The translations under genes and the position numbers were made by a program. A model generated the notes under the pieces. The model saw nothing but the letters and a program-made list of their open reading frames with translations. It was not told the DNA's origin and made no database searches. Positions 1-11,943 of a DNA stretch of 60,000 nt are shown here, one piece after another. Position 1 is the first letter of the stretch. Each line of letters opens with the position of its first letter. The stretch is from Owenia fusiformis (Eukaryota > Annelida > Polychaeta > Sabellida > Oweniidae). The stretch is taken from assembly GCA_903813345.2 (NCBI GenBank), contig CAIIXF020000635.1:1-60000 (forward strand), in the 5' to 3' direction.

Positions 1-404
1 AATATAACACAATCCAAATTTAATAACTATGGTTATTATATTATTTTCTGTCACCAAATTTTAAAAAGAATACATGTCAGTCAACTGGTCAAAATGTAAC
101 ATTTCCTAAAGAATTCTTGTTTACAGCAGATACTTTTGTTACATGCTGTCACCAAAGCAACAGTGTGAATAGGGCACTTTCATTATATTTATTCAATTTT
201 TATGATCATACATGTGTGAATGAAATAAACTAATTAACTCAACTAAAAGAAATAAACTAAACTAGTTAAAAGCATTAAACTGACCATTTTAAAGACAATA
301 ATTTCCCAGATTTATACATTATGATTAAAATAAAATATGCAAGAACAAACAGTTATGACGTCATAGTTGATATGTAAATCACCATATTTGCATATTTTAT
401 AAAT

Positions 405-750
405 TGTTTGATTGCTCTATCTATTACCTTTCATTTGGTGCAAATTTCATCTAAAACTGAGCAAAATTGACAAAGTTAGGGGCCAAACACTGAAAATAGC
501 TCCGAAAAGTGAGCGTGGCATATTTACTTTGTTACCATAGCAACGCCATATCGGATTCAGAATTGCCAACTTAAAATTTCCTGATTGCATTATCCATTAC
601 CTTCCATTTGGTGTGAGTTACATCTAAATCTGAGTAATAATGACAGAGATAGGGGTCATACATTGAAAAGAGCCCCTAAAAGTGGGCGTGGCATATTTAC
701 TTGGTTACCATAGCAACGCCGTCGCGGATTCAGAATTGCCAACATCATTT
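405..750. repeat. two tandem copies of a ~173-bp unit with X-box-like motif
   Basis: Two adjacent copies of a unit of about 173 bases share long blocks: the cattaccttccatttggtg region, the gcgtggcatatttact region and the ggattcagaattgccaac region. Each copy carries the palindromic motif GTTACCATAGCAAC (531-544 and 704-717). This fits the RFX-factor X-box consensus and also resembles subterminal palindromes in the mariner-like elements of this window. No coding potential is seen. It is probably a transposon-derived tandem pair; a regulatory role is conjecture. Confidence 0.6.
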
Positions 751-1028
751 TTCTTGGTAAGTATCACGTATAGTTCATGAAAATATATGTCGCTTAGCTG
801 GCCTCTAAATAGGACACGGAATGACCTTTGCTCCCATACTATTTGTTGTAACATCTTATTTCAAAAGAATGGATATTGATGGTTGTATGGAAGTATTCAT
901 ATCAAACATTCACATTATAGTTTACAGTGAAATTCCCTCCATAAATGCAACATATTTACCATTTAAGATTTCATATTGGACTTTCCGCATAATGATAAAA
1001 TGTTGACGATATAGTTTTCGATAAAACC

Positions 1029-1270
1029 CCAGGGCCGTAGCCAGCTTTCAGTCGGGGGGAGGGGTGATGCAATCACCAAAATATTTTCAGTCGGGGGGTG
1101 CGATCGTGACATAAATGAGGCAAAAAATATTTGTTTTGAATTTTTACGAAAATGATGCAACTTCCTTCAAACCTGAGCTAGAAGCTTCAAACAAAAAATC
1201 AATTTAATGCTCTTTTCTTCCTCTACCTTATGGTACCTTTTATTGCTTGTAGGAGGGGGTGCGAACCCAC
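1029..1270 (+). mobile_element. hAT-like miniature element (GCGTAGCCAG family), copy 1
   Basis: Starts with ggccgtagccagctttcag and poly-G tracts, then runs through a body ending in another poly-G tract. The same order of blocks occurs on the opposite strand at 58,087-58,372: the terminus, the poly-G tract, the tgcaacttccttc region, the gagctagaagcttcaaa region and the agctcttttctt region. It is non-coding. Termini of the type GGCGTAGCCA with G-rich ends are typical of non-autonomous hAT-like elements; I saw no clear target-site duplication here. Confidence 0.5.
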
Positions 1271-1496
1271 CGCTTCTCCTCATTACGCTTATAAACCCAA
1301 TAACGTATTCCCAAGGAATCGACTTTATTAACTTATATGTGAAAAATGAGCTTGCATGTACAAATTGCATCGTATGCAAACCTTCCCCTGACCGACCCGG
1401 TCATGTTTATGTCTTTTGAATGATGTCTACCCCTTGATGCATGCATCCTTTAATAAGTGGTGTTAAGAATATTGGTGTAGGCCCTGGTGCGATATA

Positions 1497-1562
1497 CACG
1501 TAGCCGCGTCCCTTTTGTCTTTATCCTTCCAAACGCAAACGGCAGATAAGAGGGGTTCTTAG
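1497..1562. repeat. short dispersed repeat, also at 8,548-8,616
   Basis: A ~65-base segment (agccgcg, then ccttttgtctttatccttcc, then cggcagataagag) recurs at 8,548-8,616 on the same strand with few differences. It is non-coding and its class is unknown. Confidence 0.5.
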
Positions 1563-1636
1563 TGATTGATCTGATGCTTAATAAGCCACTTACAAGATAC
1601 AGTTTTAAATATTGATATTGTGTAAAGTTTTAACAC

Positions 1637-1790
1637 ATAGGCGTAACCAGGGGGGGTGCGATTCGTGAATGATCGCAACCCCCCCTGCTTAACCAATAGA
1701 GAAGGAAGAAGAAAGGAGCTTTGAAACTTGAAACTTCTTTGAAACTTTGAAACTTCTAGTTCAATTTTGAAGGAATTTGCAATGTCTGGT
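1637..1790. mobile_element. second, rearranged GCGTAGCCAG-family fragment
   Basis: Begins with ataggcgtaaccag and a poly-G run, followed by an oppositely oriented poly-C run. It then shares the gagctttgaaacttgaaac and cttctagttcaattttgaagg blocks with the 1,029 and 58,087 copies. It looks like a shorter, internally rearranged relative and runs directly into the GC-rich hairpin at 1,788. Confidence 0.4.
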
Positions 1791-1916
1791 TCACATTTGC
1801 TCAAATTCATCGTCCGGCCTCCGGCCGATTGAGTATTTTGTTTAGAATTGTTTTCATGTTTGAAAAAACACTCAATCGGCCGGCCCCCGGCCGATGAATC
1901 GGAGCAAATATGACCC
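1788..1916. repeat. GC-rich fold-back hairpin
   Basis: Two arms of about 47 bases (1,788-1,834 and 1,870-1,916) are reverse complements with a few mismatches, around a 35-base AT-rich loop. The inner part of each arm is built from CCGG/CGGCCG blocks, in sharp contrast to the surrounding AT-rich DNA. It is non-coding and may be a fold-back miniature element or an extruding cruciform. Confidence 0.6.
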
Positions 1917-2292
1917 AGGCATATGAGGGGCAACATTTTAGATATAGTATTGTTTGAAATCCTGGGAAAATGCACTCCCCCAATTTTGCAAATCTGGTCT
2001 GCGGTGCTAATGAACCCTCTAATTTGTTTTCGTTTACATGAGCAACTAACAGATATGTTTATTCTCATTCTGTCTCAGCTTGATTTTTATTAAATTTTAC
2101 CCCCACCCTTCGAACGTCTTTGTCTCTCTCATTTTTGCAACCCTACATTCAGTTTCTTTTTAAACCAAATCAAGAAATATCCGTCCACATATCAGATATT
2201 AAACCAATAGTTGTTCATTATAAGAACAACCATATATTATATTTATAGATCATAAGCTATTTTTAATTTCAGCTATAAAAACAGTCCTCTCT

Positions 2293-2425
2293 CCCCTCCT
2301 CTATCTCTAGATACGCAGAGTTTCTAGACCGGCTAAGCACGTCTAAAAATTACTAGAAATTCCACAATTTATACAGTGATATGGATTTCATGTTTCTATT
2401 GAATCCCTTATTTTGAAGTCTAGCT
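2293..2425. repeat. dispersed repeat with copy at 3,890-4,040
   Basis: The tctctagatacgcagagttt block, then ctagac, gcacgtctaaaaatt and the tagaaattccac block recur on the same strand at 3,890-4,040. There the order is tctctagatacgcggagttc, ctagac, gcacgtctagaaatt. Both copies are rich in CTAGA. No coding potential. Confidence 0.5.
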
Positions 2426-2825
2426 AAATAATCGAGTTTGATTTTAAACGTTTTCGGGGATCCGGGTAGAACTCAGGATATAGTACTTGAGTACATTTGC
2501 ATTCAAAATAATTCAAAATTCAAAATTGCAAATATCATGGAAGTTGATTGCAATTATGTTCGATGATCGTCAACATGAAAGAACAATATGTCTGAATAAT
2601 TAGCTATTAAACATCTTTATCAAAACCTATCTACACTTCTAAATGTTGATCTTGTCAAAGAGTACTCTCCATCTGAGATTCAGATGTAGATCGAAAATCA
2701 AATTGATTTCAAAGGTATTTATAGATGGTTTACATGAGGGGTTCTGTCCATGGTGTATTCCTTTCATAACAAAGAGTTGTTTTGCTTCCGGGGTCCTAAA
2801 TTATTCAATTTTAAATAGTAACTAA

Positions 2826-3259
2826 TAAGATTAAACAGATCAAAAAGACTCGGGGCACTGCCGTCGCCCCATCATGATCAATACAGGTGACAATAAGCGA
2901 CACATGTTTCAGCGTCATGATAGTAAACCATGACATCTCAAATCTTCACAGCCCTTGATTTTTGAGATCTTTCATCCAAGCTCATATTTCATCTAATTGG
3001 GGTCATAAAACTTGTGTAACTGTGCCTGTTGCATCCTCGCTGGAAGGGTATTTTACAAGTATAAATGAAGTCCTTTGAAGAAGGATGTGCCTGTTGTTAA
3101 ATACATGTACAATGCCTTACTACATTATGTAATGTATTGACATTAAGGTAGATGATTACATGATAACAATCACACTTATTGACATTCATAACTCTTCCCA
3201 TCTGATATGCTCAGATCACAGAATATGCCTCATTATATCAGAGCATGTTTCAGGCGTTT
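2826..3259. other. no gene seen
   Basis: AT-rich non-coding sequence. I see neither an exon nor a recognisable element here. Confidence 0.4.
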
Positions 3260-3458
3260 CAGACCCATAGCCAGGATTTGCCAAGGGGTGGGTTACTTTT
3301 TTAAGAAATTCCAGGGGGAGTTTACTTTTGGCAATGTTAGTTCAAAAATGAGCAAAAAAATTTAAAAGGTGCTCAGTATGGGGTAAAAAATGCAATTTTG
3401 GTCACGGAGGGGGGGGGGGGTCGCTAGAACCAATCTATCCCCCCTGTATTCGGGCCTG
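3260..3458. mobile_element. putative hAT-like miniature element
   Basis: A G-rich ~200-base element. Its left end begins cagacccatagccagg and its right end, read on the opposite strand, begins caggcccgaata, so the termini are imperfect inverted repeats. The interior has long G tracts like the other CATAGCCAGG-type miniatures here. I could not see a target-site duplication. Confidence 0.35.
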
Positions 3459-3889
3459 CATGTGCTATCTACATATTTGACAATTTGATTGACACGGTTC
3501 AAAGTGGACTTTGTTAATTATCAAACTGTTTTAATATCTAGGAATATGCGTCCAAGTTAAAATCACTCGAAATCAGGGTAGATAAAATGTCAGATTTAGC
3601 AAAATACATAGGCGATCTCCATCTGCACACATCTACTCATTTCGACTAAGCTATTGCCTATACTTACACGCACACGCATACTTTTAAATTAATTTTATTT
3701 TGATAATGATTTAAAAAACACAAATTATTATTAACACGAAATTAAAATGATTGTTATTATCCAATCCTAGTAAAGTATAATTAAGCGCGACTATAGGGCA
3801 TAACAACATATGGCCGGTCTAATTATACTGTTTGTTTTGATAAGGCTGTGCAAAGAGATATCAAAACTCTTGACACGCTCTTTACACGC

Positions 3890-4040
3890 GAGGTCTTTGC
3901 ACCTCTTGACACGTCTTGGAATCTCTAGATACGCGGAGTTCCTAGACTATCTTTGCACGTCTAGAAATTGCTTGGAATTTCACATTTGACGCAGTGCTGT
4001 ACATAAGATTCCTGTTTTAGAATATTTTTGTTCAGCATCA
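3890..4040. repeat. second copy of the 2,293 dispersed repeat
   Basis: Same block order as 2,293-2,425 with extra CTTGACACGTC-type sequence at the 5' side. Non-coding. Confidence 0.5.
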
Positions 4041-4479
4041 ATGAAGAAAAAAATCTGTGACTCCTGCTTCAAAAGCTCGCCAATTTTCATAACGGCCACC
4101 ATTTTTGTCTTGTGAAATTGTGTTTAAATGTCTAAATATTGTCCGTTGAAAATAGTTGGCACAGTTCAAAGAAAATGGCGCTGTTTTTCCAAAAGCGCAT
4201 TACCATCTATCACGAAATGAAATGTGTGGTATCATAATCAATCACAAGACTACATGTAGTAATAGAATCAAATCAGATACTGCTGTACGTTTATTTTTCA
4301 CGACTCTTGACGGACAGAACGTCGGAGAAACGTTTTCTCCACATCCACTCTCACTCTCAATTACCACGTCAAGTTCATCTGTGTGAGCCAACACATTCCT
4401 GTACACCGATCAGTATTTAAAGTTACCACAACTCGATATTAACATTTACATCCTGCACAAATTAAACGAATTAGTCGAA

Positions 4480-5640
4480 ACCACAACGTCTTTGTCACGT
4501 TTTCTACACTAACAAATATTTTTCACATTTAAAACACGTTTCGTTAACGTCAAAATTAACCGTTTCGACAACATTGCAAATAAACCAATTTTGTGAGAAG
4601 CCAACGTCTTTGTAACGTTTTCTGCACTTACAAATATTTTTTTACATTTAAAACACGTTTCGACAACGTTGGAATTGACCGTTTGCACTACGTTAAAAAT
4701 GACCCATTTTGGTGAAAACATGACGTCTTTGTAACGTGTTTTACACTTTCAAATATTTTTCACATTCATACCATGTTTTGATAACGTTACAATTAACCGT
4801 TGTCACTACGTTGCAAATGAACCAATTTGGTGAGAAGGCAACGACTTTGTAACGTTTTCTACAATAATAAATATCTTTTACATTTAAAACACGTAACGAC
4901 AACGTTAAATTTTACCGTTTACATAACGTAGCAAATGTACCAATTTGGTGAGAACACAACGTCTTTTTGACGTTTTTTTATACATATCTTTCACATTTAA
5001 AACACGTTATGAAAACGTCAAATTTTACCGTTTACATTACGTAGCAAACGAACCAATTTTGAGAGAATACAAAGTTTTTGTAACGTTTTCTACAAATATT
5101 TTACACATTTAAAACACGTTACGACAACGTTTAATTTTACCGTTGAGTAACGTTTTTTTACACTTGCAAATATCTTTTACCTTTAAAACACGTTATGAAA
5201 ACGTAACATTTTTCCGTTTACATTACGTAGCAAAGGGACCAATTTTAAGAGAACACAACGTCTTTGTAACGTTTTCTACAAATATTTTACACATTTAAAA
5301 CACGTTACGACAACGTTTAATTTTACCGTTTACATAACGTAGCAAATATACCAATTTGGTGAGAACACAACGTCTTTTTAACGTTTTTTACACTTCAAAT
5401 ATCTTTCACATTTAAAACACGTTATTAAAACGTCAAATTTTACCGTTTACATTACGTAGCAAAGGAACAAATCTTGAGAGAACACAACGTCTTTGTAACG
5501 TTTTCTACACTTACAATTATTTTACACATTTAAAACACGTTACGACAACGTTAAATTTTACCGTTTATATTACGTCGCAAATGAACCAAATTGGTGAAAA
5601 TTCAACGTCCTTGTTACGTTTTTCACACCAGCACAAATTA
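4480..5640. repeat. ~118-bp tandem satellite, about ten monomers, ACGT-rich
   Basis: A ladder of monomers about 118 bases long. The aACGTctttgt landmark falls near 4,486, 4,604, 4,723, 4,841 and 4,959, then at shifted spacing to about 5,604, with one truncated unit near 5,140. Each monomer contains five or six ACGT/AACGTT words separated by AT-rich spacers, including gtaacgttttctaca, aaaacacgttacgacaacgtt and tttacattacgtagcaaa. The array is flanked on the right by more ACGT-containing sequence up to about 5,810. Such AACGTT-rich arrays typically form the core of non-autonomous DNA transposons in marine animals, but termini were not established here. Confidence 0.75.
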
Positions 5641-5829
5641 CGAACTTTAAGAACAAATTACTACAACGTAATTTTTAACCATCCACCGACGTTTTGCTGA
5701 ATGGCACAATTTTACGTTGCTTTGACGTTTATATAACGGAAATATGCAACGTCTTCAGTGAACTTATATACAACATATGAGTGACGTGATATGGACGTCA
5801 CTGTTCGCTGGGAAGACTGTCTTATGCAA

Positions 5830-7950
5830 ATGTACGTGTAAGGTCAGAATAAAGGAAAATGCACAATCTAATGTCAGAAAAGTTAACAGTCCCATAATTT
5901 AAATTCAGGTTCTTATCTTGACATTTAACGGTTGTTCTAACGACACTCTATCAGCAACAAATCAGGTTATAAATGCACCCACACGAAATTAAATAATTAC
6001 AATTTGAATTCATGTTACAAATCGTCCAATCAAGTCGTTCACTCGTTTCAATATTAGATGTCAAACAAACATTTCCATAATATATACTTATATAGTTGTG
6101 GTTATTGATAACATAAGGTGAATAATTTGAAGGGGAACGGATCGGGAGTCCAGTACTCTACACCGGGTAAGTAAATTGACTCTAAATACACATTAATTCC
6201 CTACACAAGTTTTTAATAATAACCTTGTTGTATTATTAAGTATAATTGTTCAAATAAATGATAAGTAAATGAAATTGTTAAAATCAGCAATTCTTAATTT
6301 TGATATTATGACGTCAAATTGGTTAAGACCCATTAATAACACCCTTGGTTCAGTTACTTGTGGTTTTATTGTTATTGAAGTAAAATAAAAACAATGAATT
6401 CCCAATGTTGGTAATTGCCTCTAGCTAATGTGTGGTACATTTAATAATACATATCATAAGGTAAAGTGTTCAAATCGCGAGTCAAAGTTATTATCAAAAC
6501 CTTGTCTGGGGTACTATAATATAAATACAAAATGGTTAATGTTAATTTTAACTTCTACTTAAAAGGAGGGGTGACAAGATAACAAGAAGCATGTACAATT
6601 CATTCACACAACGAGAAACACTATATAATAAACATCAATACGACGAGATAATAGATTTATTATCCAAATTGAATAATAACTAATAAGATCAGGTACTGTT
6701 GAATAACATTCTGCCCGGGATTTGTTATTAATCATATAGAAATGTCTTATCAGAACAGCTTACATGTACGTATTATCCGTTGCGGCCATTAACAATTTTA
6801 CATATCTAATTAGCTTAGTAAATATTATAAACATGCGTCGACACAGTCGCAGTTGACTATGAAAAGTTCAATCATCAATCTTATTTTCATTTTCTTGATT
6901 GAAAGATTTATTAAGTTTAAAAAAGAAAATGTTTCATTTTTAAGTTCAACCTTTAATTATTATCATTAAGAACGCGCATGCAAATTCGCCAACCATGTAC
7001 ATTGTTTGCAGTTTGCGCAATTTAATGTAAATCATTGTATATTTTTCGATATACTGTAATACTATTCATTATTTGTAAAATTGAACCGAATATAATCTAA
7101 AATTAATCAGCTTTAAATGCATTATATGTCATAAAAGTTGCCTTAAAACAATACAATTCGTGCGTTTGAAAATGCTCTAAAGCCCCGCTAGTATATGAAC
7201 GAATCCTAAATAGAAATGAGTAAAATTCGTTCCCATTAGTGTGTACACGTTCCACATCGAGACTTCTCCTTTAAATCAAATCAGTCCACTAGTATGAGTT
7301 AAGAATGGACAGAGGGACGGATGGCTTCATTCAATGGGATAATTAAGAAATTTCAAAACCAGTGTCAATCTTCTATGCATACATCACTCCAATCATTACA
7401 TAAAACAAGCTGTTTATTTTAAAACTATTCTTTACGAATTTATGATAAGTGTATAATGTCCAATCATACAAATCGCAGTCAGTGATTGTTCTCCACACTC
7501 ACCCCTCCCCCTTCCTGACATGAACTATTTTATAAAACCATTGACAGTGTGGAAAGGATTCTTACACTCGAGTGTCAAGGGGGGGGGGGCGGGCAGTCAC
7601 ATAAATATACAAGGCGATGGTTCAAATTGGACAATTTTCAAAACTGCTCAACATGGTGAAAACTTCACGTTTTTAAAGAATGCTTGCCCGGCGAGTGGTT
7701 TGCTCTGGATTGCGAGAGAACAAAAACTTTGAGTTAGGATTTTTCCTAATACTATCATTAATCTAAACAACTTTTTAAACCGTCTCTGACTACATATCAT
7801 GCCAATTAATACCATTATTGTGTTGACAGGATTAAATATGATATCTATGGAATTATCATTTAATGAACTCAAAAGTCTAAATGATAATAAGTTCATAATT
7901 AAGTCTTGGCTGACTAGTCTTGCATCATCAGAGTTGGATTGCAAATACCT
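5830..7950. other. no gene seen
   Basis: AT-rich non-coding sequence without an exon, tRNA or repeat that I could support. The short open frames around 7.5-7.9 kb lack any domain or codon signal. Confidence 0.4.
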
Positions 7951-7954
7951 CCCT

Positions 7955-8245
7955 AAATCAAATATTTAAAATTTACAAATTTACTAGTGTACGGGGTGGG
8001 GAAACAAGTCTCCATCCAACCACTAAAGTTTAAAAGGAAGACTATAGTGTCCCGTGAATTCATTATAATTATCTTAGACAATAGTGAAGCGGTACAATCA
8101 TTGGAGTGTTAATTAATCGGAATGCAAGTTTGATTTAAAATAACTCCTTTGGATCAAATATTTAAATTCTACTAGAATGCGGGGAGTGGAAACAAGTCTC
8201 CATTCAAGCACTTAATATCAAAAGAAAGATTTCAGTACCCCTTAA
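7955..8245. repeat. degenerate tandem pair (~185-bp unit)
   Basis: Two neighbouring blocks share the tcaaatatttaaa, ctaga/ctagtg, gggg(a/t)gtgg and aaacaagtctccatcca segments at about 7,960-8,060 and 8,150-8,245. Divergence is substantial. Non-coding. Confidence 0.45.
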
Positions 8246-8547
8246 CTTCACTCTCAGACTTCACTATTCAGCACCACCCCTCCCCCTTCCCCAAGTATCC
8301 CTTATGACCCCAGAATGTTCGTTTCTGTGCCCCCCCCCTGTCCATGGCCAGTAAGTAATCTATGTGTATATTGGCTCCCTCCCAAAGGTGGGAAAACCAG
8401 ATGCAGGCATAGACATTGACAAGGTGAGGGGATTTAAATATAAAAATAGTCTTGTTTTTGGCTCCGACGTATATATTTTGGCACTGTTTAACGAAGCCGG
8501 TTTAAAGAATGAGAGGCAGAAATAATTCCTAGAAATAAGATGGCCTC

Positions 8548-8616
8548 ATCGCGATAGCCGCGACCCCTTTGTCTTTATCCTTCCACAATCGGCAGATAAG
8601 AGTGGCTCTGGCATAC
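8548..8616. repeat. second copy of the 1,497 dispersed repeat
   Basis: Carries agccgcg, ttgtctttatccttcc and the cggcagataagag block in the same order and strand as 1,497-1,562. Confidence 0.5.
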
Positions 8617-8619
8617 CAG

Positions 8620-9710
8620 AATGAGATGGCCTGTCTTTACTGTAATCAAGATATGGTACCTAACCGCAGTTATTTTGGTTTTATAACGGGGATATTTCTC
8701 GAGCTTGAATAACAAATAAAAGGCATGTTCTTATTTCTGTATTCTGACCATTGATTGTGTATTAAGTTGAGCTGCACGCCAAACGTTAAGATTGTTAAAA
8801 CGCTAAAAATAAAACTTTATTCCTCTCAATTTACATAAAAATGAAACAGATTAGATTCGAATCTCAGTCACACCAGCACCACTGGTCAAAGGAAGTACAA
8901 ATATCTATATCAATCAAATGTCTGAGAATTTGATAACTGTCTGGGATCCAATGTTAATTTTATTGAAGCAAACTAAGAAAAGTATAAAGATTAATTTTAA
9001 ACGTTTAGAGGGAAAAGTCAAATATGCATTGTAACCCTAAAAATAATTCATTAAAGTGTCGTACACATTTTATAACAATTATATAAATAAAACAAATAAA
9101 GCACAACCCTAATGCCCTAAAATGAATTCATATCGGCGCTAAACGGCCCTTGCAATAAAAACGCATCGAAGCAGGGAATGCTTGGAAAATTCTTCCGAGA
9201 CTGACTTTTGTTATTTCAAAATTGAAATATGCCTAATTCCTATGAACACGCGATCTTTTTCCCTGGGTTTTTCTCTATTTTAGATTTACTAGAAAAATGA
9301 TGATTGCGTTTGCTATTTTCGAGTTCATTGAAACGTTCAGTCGTAAAACTTTAGAGATCAAAAGACTAATTAGGCACCTGATTGCAAAAGTTTGATTGCA
9401 TTTCGATCGCCGGGACGTATTGTTTAAGTAGCGATCGTGTTCTTGGGATCTTGATAACTTCCTATTTTAGGTTTAAAAATGAGAATAGAGGCAAAAAAGT
9501 CTATACATAAAATGTAATTAAAACCCGGGAATTAAAAGCAATTTTACACTGTTAGATGATCTCTTCTGTAATCAAGGTGATGTTGGTACACTTCCGCCGT
9601 TAGAAAAACAAAGACTAAGACAAAGACTATATAGCAATTATTTGTAATCATTAAATGTTAGATTCTTATTATTTTGTTGGACAATGTTCAGACTTCTGAC
9701 CAAGATTAAA
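8620..9710. other. no gene seen
   Basis: AT-rich, non-coding, no recognisable element. Confidence 0.4.
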
Positions 9711-10035
9711 TCATTTATGTTTGTATTTAAAGCATTTCTCAAGTCTCTGGTCTCTGTGTACTTGCTTTTGACTTTTCCTGACCTCCTGTCCTCTATATTG
9801 GCTTGTAGTAAATCTCAAATTAATGGTTGTATACAGTTCATCGCCTTGCATTTTATAGTTGTAAAACATCTGTCCTTGCAATCTTAGTAACTCCAATACG
9901 TCCTCCACCACTTTAAGTAACATATCCATGATAGTCTGTGAAATTATATTGTAAAATTATTCACAGTTGTGGCAAAAATGTTCTAAAATCCAAGAGCTCT
10001 GAAAACTGTCAACCTGTCCAGTAACGGACCAACCA
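9711..10035 (-). pseudogene. truncated copy of the antisense intronic gene (15,634-16,764)
   Basis: The minus-strand frame 9,711-9,929 gives 72 residues whose first ~55 closely match the N-terminus of the protein at 15,634-16,764. Both start MDML.KVVE and share LQGQMFYNYKM and LRFTT, and identity ends just after KQVHRDQ. Nucleotide similarity continues upstream of the start codon to about 10,035 (the caacctgtccagtaa block), so the 5' untranslated region was copied too. After HRDQ the sequence diverges at once and the frame stops. This is a 5' fragment of a repeated gene family, probably non-functional unless it is the first exon of a gene I cannot see. Confidence 0.7.
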
Positions 10036-11066
10036 GGGGCACTATACTATCAAATAAATATGAAAAATGTAATTTCCATTTTTATGTGGAAATTAGAACA
10101 ATCGGCTGTAGAAATTAATCAATTAACTCTAACAAACGCATTAGTTATCAGTGAACAAGCAAAACTCATTTCATAGAAATTGAAAAAAAACTAAAATTAA
10201 AAAACTTAGATTAAAGTATTACTTATATTGCTCTGACATCAATACATGTATGTGAATGGTGAAAATCTACATGATTTTGAAAGAATTGTTGGTCAAAAGA
10301 GGGGATCGTTACTCGTTAGGTACGGGCCTGTATGCATTTACCCCACTATCACACCAAACTAGTTCTTACCCGTTCTTGCCACTTCTACAAAAATGTCATA
10401 AAACGTGCTCAATCTGGCTGCGGTCGGGATATATGTCTAAAATAATTAGCTACATAGTTCATAAACAGTCTTCAATACGTCCATCTCATTCGCAGTTTGT
10501 TCAGGTCGCACCACGTCAGTGTGCAACGTAGTATAAACCGTCAATTAGTCTAGAAGGTCATCATGACCTGATTACAGAACGGTATGGTCGCCATCGAATT
10601 TTGAATCGATTCAAAATTCTAAATCACATTCCCCGTCCGGGAAAGTCCATGAAGTTCGTAAAAAGATCGTAGAACGTTGAAGCTACGTTCATTCAGTTCG
10701 CACACAGTTTAAAATCGATTCGGCAACGTTTTGACGATCACCAGAAAATTTTGAGGGGACTGTACATGCTGTTTGTTGTAAACTTAATGTGGCAGAGAAA
10801 CAATGGAGTAAAATGTGAGGAAACCCATTGATTAAAAATTAACTTTCCGTTGAGTCAATCAATTAAATTGATATGTTAACACAATGTTAATCATAATATA
10901 AGGAACATTATACAATCAAATAAATATGAAAAACTTAATTTTCAAATTATTTTTTGTGGAACTTAGAATTGTTGGCTGTAGGAAATTAATCCTTAGCCTC
11001 CAACAAACGGATCAGTTTTCACTGTTAACGAAACTCAGATTAAAGATATATAAGCACAAGTGCCAT

Positions 11067-11760
11067 GGTGAAAGGACAAAAAGTTGTAATGGAACTTAGC
11101 ATGAAAAAGCAAACTCTAAGTGCGATATCAGTCAAGAAAAACAAACCCTATATATCCCAAAACCATGATCTAACGTGGAAAGAAACAATGTCCAATACCC
11201 CCTTTCCCCCACCATTCAAGAACCGATATCATAATACAATCCAAGACCAGAACACCAAGGGACATTTCGTTCATACTGAAGTCATGATGAAGTCAATACA
11301 TGTAAAAGAAAAAATTCGAAATTGATAGCCAATACTAATAACATCAAAAATAGTTATAGATATAAGTACTGATTTCGATCCCTATTTCTCAACCATTAGT
11401 GCAATAGCCGGGATCCACCTCAAAAGGTGCCAAGTGAAAAAAAATTGTGAGTTCAGCGCCAATGTCTTAAACAATTCCTACATTCTTCAGCATCTCAAGT
11501 AGTTGAACTTGAAACTTCGAAATTAATTAAATCCCAGAGAGTATTTCTTAAGCTTTATAAAAGTATAACCTTGACCTAACAGTTTGATCACTAAAGTATT
11601 GTGTCTTGACTTGAAATCTAAATATTTAGAGCATGCCCTGCCATATCTAATAAGCTTGAATACATAGACCCCATATGCTGGGTTTAATGGAATATAACTG
11701 TCTAGATGGGAACAATTCACAATATCAAAGAAGAAGTCATCTCGTTTATCGTACAACTTA
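11067..11760 (-). mobile_element. retroelement C-terminal tail fragment (reverse-transcriptase family)
   Basis: On the minus strand, 11,523-11,756 encodes YDKRDDFFFDIVN, then PAYGVYVFKLIRYGRACS, then LVIKLLGQGY. This is the segment that follows the reverse transcriptase domain in a retroelement lineage common in marine invertebrates, whose usual form is YDKRDDFDFDIVNFP with YGVYISQLIR. The reverse transcriptase core is absent and the rest is broken by stops. The whole ~690-base block is repeated inverted at 28,480-29,150. It interrupts R1 between its attaaag and ttggggattaaag segments, which are contiguous at 27,525-27,545, so it is a later insertion or part of one together with the adjacent miniature. 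Confidence 0.65.
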
Positions 11761-11943
11761 CAGGGGCGGATCTAGGAACCAACAAAGGGGGGGGGGCCCA
11801 AATTTCAGGTCAGAGAAAAAACGTTCGCGCTTGCACTTTTGCCACTTTTTGGGGCCTGAAGGCCTTGTTTGGCCCATAAATATTTTTGGGCCCAATTTTT
11901 TTCTTCTGGCCCCCAGCCCCCCCCCCCCCATAATCCGCCAGTG
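11761..11943. mobile_element. hAT-like miniature element with ~7-bp target duplication
   Basis: The left end CAGGGGCGGATCTAGG and the right end ATCCGCCAGTG are inverted relatives of the ends of the 43,170-43,314 element. The interior has poly-G then poly-C tracts, giving a fold-back structure. ACTTACA overlaps the left terminus and directly follows the right terminus, consistent with a 7-8 bp target-site duplication as made by hAT transposases. No coding content. Confidence 0.6.

Noticed and set aside
10330-10780. Possible decayed helix-turn-helix transposase (RYGRHRILNRFK, then PRPGKSMKFVKRS)
   Set aside because: A suggestive proline/arginine-rich linker, but stops break it and no catalytic motif is present. 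Not enough to call.
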